DNA from: Nonomuraea helvata
Lineage (GTDB): Bacteria; Actinomycetota; Actinomycetes; Streptosporangiales; Streptosporangiaceae
Assembly (NCBI RefSeq): GCF_039535785.1
Contig: NZ_BAAAXV010000002.1
Span: 124,001 to 188,000 of the forward strand
Reading direction: 5' to 3'
Length of the DNA stretch: 64,000 nucleotides
A model generated the notes under the pieces. The model had not been told where the DNA came from, ran no database searches, and saw only the letters and a list, made by a program, of their open reading frames with translations. The position numbers were made by a program, and so were the translations under genes. Each line of letters starts with the position of its first letter. Within the stretch, counting starts at the first letter, position 1. Positions 36,775 to 47,987 of the stretch are shown one piece after another.

Positions 36775-37970
36775 TGGGAGCGACGACGTCAGCCCCGCGC
36801 CGCGCTCATGTCGGCGCGCTTGACGGGCTGCGCGGGCTCGCCGTCACCGCGGTCCTGCTGTTTCACGCCGGGCACCTGCGCGGCGGGTTCCTGGGCGTCG
36901 ACCTGTTCTTCGTCCTGTCCGGCTTCCTGATCACCGGCCTGCTGCTGGAGGAGCTCGGCAGGAGCGGCGGTCTCCGCCTGGTGGCCTTCTGGGAACGCAG
37001 GGCCCGCCGTCTGCTGCCCGCGCTGACCGTCATGGTCATCTCGACACTGCTGTCGGCCTGGGCGTTCGCCGGGCCGGACCTGGTGAGGTACGCCCTCCAG
37101 GACGCGCCGTGGGTGGCCGCCCAGTGCGTGAACTGGCACGTCATCGGCGAGCAGATCGGCTACTGGAACGCCTCCGGCACCCGTCTGTTCGCCCACCTGT
37201 GGAGCATCGGCGTCGAATGGCAGTTCTACCTGGTCTGGCCCCTGACGGTGGCACTGGCCGGGAGAGGGCCCGGCGGGCACCGGCGGGTGGCGCTCGTCGC
37301 GGTGGCCGGTGCGCTCGTCTCACTCCTGCTCATGATCAGGCTCGGGGCCGCCGTGGACACCACCCGCGCTTACGAGGGCACCGACACCCGGGCCTTCTCC
37401 CTGCTTCTCGGCGCGGCCGCCGCCACCGCCCCCGTCCGGGCCGCGGTGAGCGGCCTGTCGCGCACCGCCGTGGACGTGGCGTGCGTCCTGCTGCTGTGCG
37501 GTCTGTCGGCCTCATGGCTGCTGACCGGCGGGGAAAAGGACCCCGGCCTGTTCCAGGGCGGAATGTTCGCGCACTCCCTGGCCGGCGCCGCGCTGATCGC
37601 GCTCCTCGCCCACGCGCCGGACGGCCTGGCGGGCCGGGTGATCGGCAGCACCGTACCGCGCCTGCTGGGCGAGCTGTCCTACAGCCTGTACCTGTGGCAC
37701 TGGCCGATCTACCTGCTCCTGCCACGGCCTCTGGCCGGGCTCGACGGCTGGGGCTGGACGATCGTCGCGGCCGGGCTGTCACTGCTGGCTGCGGTAGTCT
37801 CGAAGGCCACCGTCGAAGATCCGATACGGCTGCGCACCGGCTGGGCCACCGGGCGGCGCGGATGGGTGGCTGTGGCCGCCGCGGCGGTGCTGGCGGCAGG
37901 GTTGTGGGCAGCGATACCGCGGCCGCAGCCCGGCGCCGGGACGGTCGACGTGAGCAGACTCAGTCAGTAG
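36774..37970 (+). CDS. Acyltransferase 3 (OafA/YrhL-type) membrane protein
   Basis: 398 residues. Catalyses O-acylation of cell-envelope carbohydrates at the membrane. ALDGLRGLAVTAVLLFHAGH carries the conserved catalytic His and arginine; GGFLGVDLFFVLSGFLITGLL, WERRARRLLPAL and LWSIGVEWQFYLVWP are the other family signatures. About ten transmembrane segments follow. The start is fixed by the TGATG overlap with the SGNH gene, so the two are translationally coupled and likely work together. The usual C-terminal SGNH domain is absent because it is supplied by the upstream gene. Confidence 0.92.
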   Translation: MGATTSAPRRAHVGALDGLRGLAVTAVLLFHAGHLRGGFLGVDLFFVLSGFLITGLLLEELGRSGGLRLVAFWERRARRLLPALTVMVISTLLSAWAFAGPDLVRYALQDAPWVAAQCVNWHVIGEQIGYWNASGTRLFAHLWSIGVEWQFYLVWPLTVALAGRGPGGHRRVALVAVAGALVSLLLMIRLGAAVDTTRAYEGTDTRAFSLLLGAAAATAPVRAAVSGLSRTAVDVACVLLLCGLSASWLLTGGEKDPGLFQGGMFAHSLAGAALIALLAHAPDGLAGRVIGSTVPRLLGELSYSLYLWHWPIYLLLPRPLAGLDGWGWTIVAAGLSLLAAVVSKATVEDPIRLRTGWATGRRGWVAVAAAAVLAAGLWAAIPRPQPGAGTVDVSRLSQ

Positions 37971-38012
37971 TCATCACCGGACAGATCCGCCAGGAAACGA
38001 GGGAGCGGACAC

Positions 38013-38543
38013 ATGCCAAGGGTCTTACGCCACCTGGCGGCCGTCCTGGCCGCGGCGGCGACGGTGGCGGGCTGCGGGATCAGCGACACCGATGCACGCC
38101 CTGCCGGTGACCTGGTCCAAGGCGGCCTGACCGCGAACCCCGCGGGTTCGCTGCGGGTGTACTTCGTCACGCCCCAGGGCACCTGGCCGGTCTCCCGGCC
38201 GGCGTCGGCCGGTGCCCGGTTGCAACAGGCCATGGACGCGCTGCTCGACGGCCCCACAGCGGCCGAGCGGGCCCGGGGGCTGATCACGCAACTGCCCTCG
38301 GCGCCTCAGCCGGTACGGGCCAGGACGGCCAAGGGCCGCGTACAGCTGCATCTGCCGTGGCTGGTGCGTGACCTGCGCCCGGCGGCGGTGAGCCAGCTGG
38401 TCTGCACGGCCGCCGAGGCTCCAGGCGTCGGCGACGACCCCGTCATCGAGGTGTTCGAGCCCGGCATGGCAGGCAGGCCCTGGCCGGTCAGGTGCGACGA
38501 GAGCGGGTCGGCCGTCCCGGCTGAGCAGGGAGCCGCCTCGTGA
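38013..38543 (+). CDS. GerMN-like lipoprotein, first gene of a two-component operon
   Basis: 176 residues. Lipobox TVAGCG after a short hydrophobic segment gives a lipid-anchored protein. The mature domain (LRVYFVTPQGTWPVSRP, LQQAMDALLDGPTAAERARGLITQLPSA) matches the GerMN / sporulation-type lipoprotein pattern. Its stop overlaps the GTG of the response regulator. A lipoprotein translationally coupled to a regulator and kinase recalls the Streptomyces CseA-CseB-CseC envelope-stress set, without sigE. The role as accessory sensor is inference. Confidence 0.75.
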   Translation: MPRVLRHLAAVLAAAATVAGCGISDTDARPAGDLVQGGLTANPAGSLRVYFVTPQGTWPVSRPASAGARLQQAMDALLDGPTAAERARGLITQLPSAPQPVRARTAKGRVQLHLPWLVRDLRPAAVSQLVCTAAEAPGVGDDPVIEVFEPGMAGRPWPVRCDESGSAVPAEQGAAS

Positions 38544-39223
38544 CCCGCGTCCTGCTGATAGAAGACGACCCGGCCGTACGCCGGGGCGTGAGCCTCGGCC
38601 TGCGCCACAGAGGCCACGAAACCCTGCTCGTCTCGACCGGTGAGGACGGACTGGCCGAACTCGTCGCGAGCGCGCCCGACATCGTCCTGCTCGACCTCAT
38701 GCTGCCCGGCATGAGCGGCCTGGAGACCTGCCGCCGCATCCGCGCCTTCAGCCAGGTGCCCATCGTGATCCTGTCCGCGCGCGACGACGACGTGGACGTG
38801 GTCGTGGGCCTGGAGGCCGGCGCCGACGACTACGTGATCAAGCCTGCCAGCAGCGAGGTCATCGAAGCCCGCATGCGCGCGGTGCTGCGCCGAACCACCC
38901 AGCCCGCCTCCGCCGACCAGGCCCGCACCACCCACGGCGACCTGTTCGTCGACCGAGTCGCCCTGCGCGTGCTCAAGCACGGCGAGCAACTCGCGCTGGC
39001 GCCGACGGAGCTGAAGCTGCTGCTGTTCCTGACGGCCGCGCCCGAACAGACCTTCAGCCGTCAGCAACTCCTGGAACAGGTCTGGGAACACACCTTCTAC
39101 GGCGACTACCGGCTGGTCGACGCGTGCGTGATGCGGCTGCGAGCCAAGATCGAGAACGACCCTCGCAACCCCCGCTACATCCAGACCGTGCGCGGCTTCG
39201 GCTACCGGTTCGGGCCGCTGTGA
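38540..39223 (+). CDS. OmpR-family response regulator
   Basis: 227 residues. Receiver domain: IEDD acidic pocket (D9, D10), phosphoacceptor D52 in IVLLDLMLPG, switch Ser/Thr in IVILSARDDD and conserved K in YVIKPAS. The C-terminal winged helix (LALAPTELKLLLFLTAAP ... VDACVMRLRAKIE...IQTVRGFGYRF) is of the OmpR/PhoB type. The GTG start overlaps the lipoprotein stop by 4 bp, and its own stop overlaps the kinase GTG by 4 bp, so all three are tightly coupled. Confidence 0.93.
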   Translation: MTRVLLIEDDPAVRRGVSLGLRHRGHETLLVSTGEDGLAELVASAPDIVLLDLMLPGMSGLETCRRIRAFSQVPIVILSARDDDVDVVVGLEAGADDYVIKPASSEVIEARMRAVLRRTTQPASADQARTTHGDLFVDRVALRVLKHGEQLALAPTELKLLLFLTAAPEQTFSRQQLLEQVWEHTFYGDYRLVDACVMRLRAKIENDPRNPRYIQTVRGFGYRFGPL

Positions 39224-40674
39224 TCCGCCCTGCCCGAGCACGCGGTCTGCGGGCCCAGCTGGTCCTGGTGTTCCTCCTGGTGTCCACGATCAGCGCGCTG
39301 ACCGCCGCCGCGGTCACCTACCGCCAGGGCCATGCCGCGATCGTGGACCGCGCCCAGGCCGACGTCCTGCAGGAGCTGCGCGCTCACCTTGCCTCCCGAA
39401 CGCCCGATCTCCCGGCCGACCCGGCCGAGACGGACCTGCGCAGACTGGCCCGGCAGCTGGACCTGGCGGCGGGCACGCGGGGCTGGCACACCGCCCTGTC
39501 CTATCGCGGCGGCCCGCTCATCGCCGCCGGGAAGCAGGCGCCGCCGCTGCCCGCGCACCTGCGCGACCAGGCGGCCTCGGCGCGCACCGCGCTGGCCCAG
39601 CGCTTCCACCACGCCCGGACACCCTGGCTGGCCGTGGCCGTTCCCGTCACCGCCGCCGCGCGGCCGCACGGCCCTTCGCCGCTCGTGGCCTACGCCTCTG
39701 TCTCCCTGGCCTCCCAGCAGCGGGACGTGGACAGCCTGGCGGCCGCCGCGCGCGCCGGAGCCCTCCCCGTCGCCCTGGCCTCCGTCGTCCCCGCTCTGCT
39801 GGCCGCGCGCAGACTGCTGAGACCGGTACGGCGGCTGCGCACGGCCGCCGAGCAGATGGCGGGAGGCAGCCTGGACACCCGCGTGAGCATCACCGGTGAC
39901 GACGAACTCGCCGACCTCGGCCGCACCTTCAACACCATGGCGGCCACGCTCCAGGCCGACGCGGCCGCGCTGCGCGACATGGAAGCGCGGGCGCGCCGGT
40001 TCGCCGCCGACGTCTCCCACGAGCTGCGCACGCCGCTGGCGGCCATGGCCGCCGTGACCGAAGTCCTCGACGCCGACGCGGCCTCCGGCCGCCTCGCACC
40101 GCTCACCGCCGAGGCGCTGCAGCTGGTCTCCGACGAGACCCGCAAGCTCACCCGCCTGGTCGAGGACCTGATCGAGGTGTCCCGCTTCGACGCCGGCGCC
40201 GCCGTGCTGAATCTGGACGACGTCGACGTGAGCCAGCTCATCGCCAAGACGCTCGCACTGCGGCACTGGCACGACCGGGTCCGGTCCGACGTTCCGCCGG
40301 CTCTGCGCGCTCGCCTCGACCCGCGACGCGTCGATGTCATCATCGCCAACCTCGTCGGCAACGCGCTACGGCACGGCGGCCCGGCGGTGCCGGTGCTCGT
40401 CCAGGTCCAGGCCGGCGCCGATCAGCTCGCCATCACCGTCTCCGACGACGGGCCCGGTATCCCCGCCGACCTTCTGCCTCACGTCTTCGACCGGTTCACC
40501 AAAGGCGACGCCGCCCGTGCCCGTACCGACGGCAGCGGCCTGGGCCTTGCCATCGCCAGTGAGAACGCGCGCCTGCACGGCGGCACTCTCACCGCGGCCA
40601 ACGCCCCCGGAGGCGGAGCCGTCCTGACCCTCACCCTGCCGCGGAACCAACCGCCCAATCTGTGGCAAACTTGA
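39220..40674 (+). CDS. Sensor histidine kinase of the lipoprotein-regulator-kinase operon
   Basis: 484 residues from GTG 39220, fixed by the GTGA overlap. Transmembrane segments about 12-34 and 178-198 bound a 140-residue extracytoplasmic sensor domain. HAMP domain about 199-252, phosphoacceptor H267 in [14 protein letters not shown], then the ATPase domain with [22 protein letters not shown] and [18 protein letters not shown]. The furA -35 box overlaps its last codons, so the end of this gene is under extra constraint. Confidence 0.93.
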   Translation: MIRPARARGLRAQLVLVFLLVSTISALTAAAVTYRQGHAAIVDRAQADVLQELRAHLASRTPDLPADPAETDLRRLARQLDLAAGTRGWHTALSYRGGPLIAAGKQAPPLPAHLRDQAASARTALAQRFHHARTPWLAVAVPVTAAARPHGPSPLVAYASVSLASQQRDVDSLAAAARAGALPVALASVVPALLAARRLLRPVRRLRTAAEQMAGGSLDTRVSITGDDELADLGRTFNTMAATLQADAAALRDMEARARRFAADVSHELRTPLAAMAAVTEVLDADAASGRLAPLTAEALQLVSDETRKLTRLVEDLIEVSRFDAGAAVLNLDDVDVSQLIAKTLALRHWHDRVRSDVPPALRARLDPRRVDVIIANLVGNALRHGGPAVPVLVQVQAGADQLAITVSDDGPGIPADLLPHVFDRFTKGDAARARTDGSGLGLAIASENARLHGGTLTAANAPGGGAVLTLTLPRNQPPNLWQT

Positions 40675-40706
40675 ACTATTCCAGATTAGGACGCTATGTT
40701 GGCCGT
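40671..40706 (+). promoter_or_regulatory. furA-katG promoter, leaderless type
   Basis: TTGAAC (40671-40676) and TATGTT (40695-40700) are spaced 18 bp, placing the start site about at the ATG at 40707. The intervening TATTCCAGATTAGGA resembles the region bound by FurA in mycobacterial furA promoters. The -35 box overlaps the upstream kinase stop codon. Confidence 0.6.
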
Positions 40707-41135
40707 ATGGCGTCTGACTTCGAGGCGCAGTTACGAGCAGTCTCGTTGCGCGTGACCCGGCCGCGGTTGGCAGTGCTCGCCGCGCTGCGCGATCATGCGC
40801 ACGTCGACACCGACACGGTGATCGCCCTGGTACGAGCCCAGCTCCCCAGGGTCTCCCACCAGGCGGTGTACGACGTGCTGCGTGCGCTGACCGATGCCGG
40901 TTTGGTGCGGCGCATCGAGCCGGCCGGTACGACCGCCCGCTACGAGTCACGCGTGGGGGACAACCACCACCATGTCGTGTGCCGCTCCTGCGGCGCGATC
41001 GCGGACGTCGACTGCGCCGTCGGGAACGCCCCCTGTCTCACCGCCTCAGACGACCAGGGCTTCGTGGTCGAAGAGGCGGAGGTCGTCTACTGGGGCACCT
41101 GCCCCGACTGTGCGGCCAGACGCATTGACCAGTGA
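40707..41135 (+). CDS. furA: FurA/CatR-type peroxide-sensing Fur regulator
   Basis: 142 residues from ATG 40707. Winged helix LRVTRPRLAVLAALRDHAHVD ... VSHQAVYDVLRALTDAGLVRRIE; metal site residues in VGDNHHHVVCRSCGAI (HHH and CxxC) and a second CPDC near the end, forming the structural zinc site. Adjacent upstream of katG with 23 bp between them, the classic autoregulated furA-katG operon in actinobacteria, where the regulator is released by metal-catalysed oxidation. Confidence 0.9.
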   Translation: MASDFEAQLRAVSLRVTRPRLAVLAALRDHAHVDTDTVIALVRAQLPRVSHQAVYDVLRALTDAGLVRRIEPAGTTARYESRVGDNHHHVVCRSCGAIADVDCAVGNAPCLTASDDQGFVVEEAEVVYWGTCPDCAARRIDQ

Positions 41136-41143
41136 CCCGGTAG

Positions 41144-43435
<2,292 letters not shown>

Positions 43436-43452
43436 CCCTGTCTCCACCCGAC

Positions 43453-43486
43453 GAGCCCGGCCGATCCACCGTGATCGGCCGGGCTC
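43453..43486. terminator. Bidirectional hairpin between katG and the aldo/keto reductase gene
   Basis: GAGCCCGGCCGATC (43453-43466) pairs perfectly with GATCGGCCGGGCTC (43473-43486) around a 6-nt loop, between convergent genes. Confidence 0.85.
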
Positions 43487-43517
43487 CTCCGTCATTGGGT
43501 CCGGACGACGTGAAACC

Positions 43518-44506
43518 TCAGCGGGGGTGCCGCTGCAGCACCTCGTCGACCTGCGCCAGCTGCGCCGCCTCCAGCGGCCCGTGCAGCAGCGTGCCGGCGT
43601 TCTGCTCGGCGTGGCCGACCGTCTTGATGCCGGGGATCGGCACCGTGCGCCCACTGCGGGCCAGCAGCCAGCCGAGGGCGCCCTGGGCGAGGGTACGGCC
43701 GCCGGAGGTCAGGATGTCGCGGATCGCGTCCAGCATGGCGAGGAACTCCGGAGCGGGCCGGCCGTCCTTGAAGAAGGTCATCCACGCCGGGGAGTCGCCG
43801 CGTGCGTCGTCCGTCGGCAGCCGCGAGTCCGGGCCGTACTTGCCGGTGAGCAGCCCCATCGCCAGCGGCCCCCGGTTGACGGAGGCGAGCTCATGGGTGT
43901 CGCACACCGCCAGCATCGCCGGGGCGTCGTGCAGGACGTTGAGGTTGTGCTGCACGGCGGCGCAGTGCGGCCCCTTCGCGAACGCGGCCACCCGTTCGGG
44001 ATCGTCGGTGCTCCAGCCGTAGGCCCGGATCAGGCCCTCGTCGACGAGCTCCTCCAGCGTGGCGACCATCTCGTCCACCCGCTCCATCGGCGCGTCCGCG
44101 ACGTGCAGCTGGTAGAGGTCGATGTGATCGGTGCCCAGCCGCTCCAGCGACGCCCGGCACGCCTGCCGGATGTATCCGGGCGAGATGTCCTGGCCGGTGA
44201 GCGCCCGCGCCGCCGCGTCGAAGGTGAGGCCGAACTTGGTCGCGATCACGACCTCGTCCCACCGTCCGGACAGCGCCCTCCCGAGCACCCGCTCGCTGTG
44301 TCCGGTGCCGTACACGTCGGCCGTGTCGAAGAAGGTCACTCCCAGGTCGAGCGCCCGATGCACGGCACCGACTCCTCGTCGTCCACCTGCCCCCATCCGG
44401 CCGGCTTGCCACGGGCCATGAAGGGTCCCCCGATCGCCCACGCCCCGAACCCGATCGCACTCACCCGCAAGCCGCTACGCCCCAACGTCCGGAACGAATC
44501 ACTCAT
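43518..44506 (-). pseudogene. Aldo/keto reductase with an N-terminal frameshift
   Basis: From ATG 44506 (GGGAGAG site) the frame reads FRTLGRSGLRVSAIGFGAWAIGG and KPAGWGQVDDEESV, the normal N-terminus. Near 44365 the reading slips and the rest of the enzyme continues in another frame: AVHRALDLGVTFFDTADVYGTGHSE (D and Y of the catalytic tetrad), IATKFGL (K), IDLYQLHVADAP (H) and the NADP end IPGIKTVGHAEQN. A loss of one or four bases explains it. The enzyme is otherwise complete, so the mutation is recent or a sequence error. Confidence 0.8.
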
Positions 44507-44621
44507 CTCGCACTCTCCCTGACTTCGCGGAAACGACTCCGAGGAAGGCTGCCAGCTGGAGCGGACTCCAGGTCAAGGACGTCGATCATCGACTCGCGAC
44601 GATCATCGCTACCCTTCGACA

Positions 44622-45638
44622 ATGTCATTCCATCACCGATCGCTCGGCGTGGTGGCGCTCGCGACAGCCGCGCTGCTCACCACGCCCTCGATCGCGCAGG
44701 CGCACGAAGCGCCCACGGCCGCGGCGGAGCGGGTCTTACGGGTCTACAACAACAACATCGAGAACCTGGTGAGGAACAACGCCGACGGCACGTGCACCCG
44801 GATCTCGGGCCCGGACCACCTGACGTCGATGCTCGTCGACGACAACGGCAAGACGGGCACCTCCGGCGTGAAGGCTCCCGATCTCCTCATCGTGCAGCAG
44901 GTGCGTGGCACTGGACAGGCCACGGCCTACGCCGACCAACTCGGGGCCAAGTTCGGCTATCCGGCGGGCACCTACAAGGCGCTCGTGCCGTGGGACGACC
45001 CCGAGGAGTGGGGCAGTTCGCACAACTGCAGCCAGCAGGCGCTCGGCGACCTGAAGAAGAAGCAGACCAACGCCATCGTCTACAACACCAGAACGCTGAG
45101 CCTCGCGGCGGGTGACATCTCCAAGTACTGGAGCGCGGGCTGGTTGAAGCCCGGAACGGCGTACAACGGCGGGGCCGGGTGCACGCTGTACAAGCCGCCG
45201 GACAGCGACGACGGCGCCACCAACGCCTACAAATGGAAGCGCACCAGCGCTCTCGCGGCAAGGTTCACGATCAAGGAGACGGGGACGACAGTCTTCGCCG
45301 CGACGATGCACCTCCCGGAGCAGAACGGCGCGAACGCCTGCGCGGGCGCGGGCGACACGGGCATCGCGGGCTCCGGCATCCACGTCGGCGCGGACGCCAC
45401 GAGCTTGATGAACGCGTCGACGATCCGCGTGATCGGGATCGACGCGAACCGCACGAACATCGCCTCCACCACACTCGGCGGCTTCGGCATGACCGGCTAT
45501 GGAGCCAAGGCGACCGACGGGTCCAGGAAGATCGACTACCTCTTCGTCAAGGGCGCCGTGCGGCCGTCGAGCATTGATCACACGGTCGGCAGTACGAAGT
45601 CGAACCATCTCGCGCTGTACGGGTTCATCGAGTACTGA
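44622..45638 (+). CDS. Secreted endonuclease/exonuclease/phosphatase-fold protein
   Basis: 338 residues. Signal peptide about 1-28. The body follows the EEP (DNase I-like) fold: RVYNNNIENL at the first strand, DLLIVQQVRGTGQA where the metal-binding Glu is usual, VFAATMHLPEQ, VIGIDANR (usually GDxN), KIDYLFVKGAV and SNHLALYGFIEY (usually SDHxPV). The catalytic D-H pair is therefore S-N-H, and Glu is replaced by Gln, so nuclease or phosphatase activity is doubtful. Extra cysteines (four) fit an exported protein. A hairpin follows at 45666-45699. Confidence 0.7.
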   Translation: MSFHHRSLGVVALATAALLTTPSIAQAHEAPTAAAERVLRVYNNNIENLVRNNADGTCTRISGPDHLTSMLVDDNGKTGTSGVKAPDLLIVQQVRGTGQATAYADQLGAKFGYPAGTYKALVPWDDPEEWGSSHNCSQQALGDLKKKQTNAIVYNTRTLSLAAGDISKYWSAGWLKPGTAYNGGAGCTLYKPPDSDDGATNAYKWKRTSALAARFTIKETGTTVFAATMHLPEQNGANACAGAGDTGIAGSGIHVGADATSLMNASTIRVIGIDANRTNIASTTLGGFGMTGYGAKATDGSRKIDYLFVKGAVRPSSIDHTVGSTKSNHLALYGFIEY

Positions 45639-45665
45639 ACCCCTGTGGCGCCCGTGAACGCCGAA

Positions 45666-45699
45666 GCGGGGCGGCCCCGGCTCGACGGGACCGCCCCGC
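45666..45699 (+). terminator. Hairpin after the EEP-fold gene
   Basis: GCGGGGCGG (45666-45674) and CCGCCCCGC (45691-45699) form a 9-bp GC stem between convergent genes. Confidence 0.7.
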
Positions 45700-45734
45700 A
45701 GTAAGTGCGGGCCTCACTCGCCGAACGTGACCCA

Positions 45735-46349
45735 TCACAGCGATTCCAGGCCGCGCATCGCGATGTCCACGGCCCTCCCGGTCGACGCCAGATACTCCTG
45801 CTCGGCCTCGCCGTGCATCTCCAGGCTGGCCAGCCCAGCCGCCTGCACCGCACCCATGAACGCGCCGGTCGCCGCCGCGGCGCTGATGGGATCCAGCCGG
45901 TCAGGGAAGGCCTTCAGCAACGCGTCGGCGATCCGGCGTTGCGCGTCGAACATCACGTGCAGGGCCTTGGCCTGTACGGCGGGCACGATCGCGAGCAGCC
46001 TCTGGTAGAGATCCTTCAGCTCCGGGTTGTCGGTCCACGGCCCCTGGGTGAGGTAGTGGGCGATGACGCGGTCGTAGGTCCTGCGCAGCACCTGCGGCAC
46101 CGTGTCGTCCGGCGCCCGGTCGGCGATCACCTCCAGTGCCAGCCCGTAGTACCGCTCGACGTCGGCGAACAGAACGTGCTCCTTGCTCGGGAAGTAGTTG
46201 AAGAACGTCTTGGTGGCCACGTCCGCCGCAGCGGCGATCTGCGCGCCGGTGGTCTGTTCGTAGCCCTGCTCGGTGAACAGCCGGATTGCCGTGCGGATGA
46301 GCAGGTGCCTGGTCTCTCGCTTCTTGCGTTCGCGCCGCGTCTCCTCCAT
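45735..46349 (-). CDS. TetR-family regulator
   Basis: 204 residues from ATG 46349. N-terminal helix-turn-helix: RHLLIRTAIRLFTEQGYEQTTGAQIAAAADVATKTFFNYFPSKEHVLF in the standard TetR layout (split over helices 1-4). The C-terminal ligand domain is generic (AcrR type). Divergent from an integral membrane protein 70 bp away, its probable target; a CACTGT/ACAGTG dyad lies in the gap. Confidence 0.9.
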   Translation of the reverse strand: MEETRRERKKRETRHLLIRTAIRLFTEQGYEQTTGAQIAAAADVATKTFFNYFPSKEHVLFADVERYYGLALEVIADRAPDDTVPQVLRRTYDRVIAHYLTQGPWTDNPELKDLYQRLLAIVPAVQAKALHVMFDAQRRIADALLKAFPDRLDPISAAAATGAFMGAVQAAGLASLEMHGEAEQEYLASTGRAVDIAMRGLESL

Positions 46350-46378
46350 AGCTGCAATCTTACACCAGAAGATATTTA

Positions 46379-46403
46379 CACTGTTGTATGTTTGCACACA
46401 GTG
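46379..46403. promoter_or_regulatory. Probable TetR operator
   Basis: CACTGT (46379-46384) and ACAGTG (46398-46403) form a dyad with 13-bp spacer in the 70-bp divergent gap between the TetR gene and the membrane protein. Inner bases TGT/ACA extend the symmetry partly. Confidence 0.5.
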
Positions 46404-46419
46404 GTGGTATGCAGGAGCA

Positions 46420-47493
46420 ATGATCCAAGGAGCATTACTGCCTCGCCTGGCACCCGCGATCGGACTGTTCTTCCTGGCACCCCTGACCGCCGAGTACCTG
46501 ATGGGCAACGCACCGATCACCCACGTCCAGAACCTGCTCGGCCTGGCCCCCCTTTACGGCGGCGGCGCTCTCCTCATCCGTGAATTCGCCCGCCGCACCG
46601 GACGCGGCTGGCCCACCATGATGACCCTCGCACTGGCCTACGGCATGATCGAGGAGGCCTACGTCACCCAGACGCTGTGGGACTCGAACTGGGTGGTCGG
46701 CGCGCACACCCTCGAATACGGCTTCATCCCCGCGCTCGGCCTCGCCGGACCATGGACGCTGTTCATGGTCGGCGTGCACACGGTCTTCAGCATCAGCGCA
46801 CCGATCGCGGTCGCGGAGACCCTCGCCGGCTCGCGGCGCACCACGCCATGGCTGGGCAAGGCCGGCCTCACCATCACGGGCGTGCTGTACGCGGTCGTCG
46901 CCCTGGGCGCGGGCATCGCCCAAGCCGTCTACGGCCACCATGCCTCCGCGCCCCAGCTCATCGGCGCCGCTGTCGTCATCGCCGCGATCATCGTCGTCGG
47001 CGTCCGCCTCCCCAGGCGCACCACCGACCTCACCCCGCTGCCCGGCCGCGCCCCCAGCCCGTGGGTCGCCGGTGCCCTCGCCATGGTCGCCGGAGCGGTC
47101 TTCGTGCTGCTGTACGCGGTCGACCCCACCGGCTTCACGCCCTGGCTGGCGGAGGCGATCCCCCTCCCGGCGTGGCTCAGCGTGATCATCTATCTGGCCC
47201 TGTTCGTCACCGTCGCCACGATGGTGGTCCGCTGGTCACACCGCGCCGGCTGGTCGCAGGCCCACCGGCTGGCACTCGCCGGCGGCGCCATGCTGACCTA
47301 CGCCTGGCACTCCTTCCCGCAGAGGAACATCACCCCGACGGTGCCGCCCACCCGACCGACCAGCCTGGCGGAAGACCTGACCAGCAACGCCATCCTCACC
47401 GCGGGCGCGGTGGCCCTGCTGCTGGTCGCCGCCCTGCGGCTCCGTCAACCATCGTCCACCGGTACGGGGGACGTTCAGCAGAGCCAGCGATAA
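46420..47493 (+). CDS. Polytopic membrane protein, unknown family
   Basis: 357 residues from ATG 46420 with a CAGGAGC site. About nine to ten hydrophobic segments (for example IGLFFLAPLTAEYLMG, LGLAPLYGGGALLIREFARR, WVAGALAMVAGAVFVLLYAV). The N-terminus has conserved-looking AEYL and IEEAYVTQ motifs with acidic residues inside membrane segments; these could be catalytic, as in CAAX-protease-like families, but the match is not secure. Under control of the divergent TetR gene, so a drug- or stress-response role is likely. Confidence 0.7.
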   Translation: MIQGALLPRLAPAIGLFFLAPLTAEYLMGNAPITHVQNLLGLAPLYGGGALLIREFARRTGRGWPTMMTLALAYGMIEEAYVTQTLWDSNWVVGAHTLEYGFIPALGLAGPWTLFMVGVHTVFSISAPIAVAETLAGSRRTTPWLGKAGLTITGVLYAVVALGAGIAQAVYGHHASAPQLIGAAVVIAAIIVVGVRLPRRTTDLTPLPGRAPSPWVAGALAMVAGAVFVLLYAVDPTGFTPWLAEAIPLPAWLSVIIYLALFVTVATMVVRWSHRAGWSQAHRLALAGGAMLTYAWHSFPQRNITPTVPPTRPTSLAEDLTSNAILTAGAVALLLVAALRLRQPSSTGTGDVQQSQR

Positions 47494-47762
47494 AGGGCCG
47501 GACAGCACCGCGCTCGCCGGGACCTGGCCGCTGCGCACGCGCGGCTTGCCGTAGGTGAGGCGGGTCAGCGCGCGCCCGGCTGTGGCGCTTGTTGCCGGCC
47601 GGCGACCGTGGCCGCCTCCTGCCAGCAGTGCCGCCGCGTTGGCCGGGGTCGCACCGCCGTCGGCACCGGTCAGGACGGCGACTGCGGCGACGGGCTGCCG
47701 TCAGCCAGGCAGTCGGCGTGGTCTCGAACCCCGCCGGGGGTGACGACGCAGAAGCCGCGGCC

Positions 47763-47940
47763 GCCAGGGTGGGGTGACAGCGGCAGCGGGCCTGGATGGA
47801 GGTCTTCTCGTCCGCGCTGATGACGTACTCGTCCGTCTGAGGGGTTCGCCCCGGCCAGGTGCGGGCGTACAGGTCCAGCACGCGGCTCGCCTCGGGTGCG
47901 AAAGGGCACAGCCGGTACCAATGAGTGAGCCGCCGCTGGC
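47763..47940 (-). pseudogene. IS630-family transposase fragment
   Basis: About 58 residues on the minus strand: WYRLCPFAPEASRVLDLYARTWPGR, then EYVISADEKTSIQARCRCHP. The DEKTSIQ segment carries the second catalytic Asp region of IS630/Tc1-type transposases. Both flanks diverge into unrelated sequence, and no ends were found. Confidence 0.65.
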
Positions 47941-47987
47941 TCGGCCCTTATTACCATGACGCGTGACCAGCAGAGAGGAGCACACCC

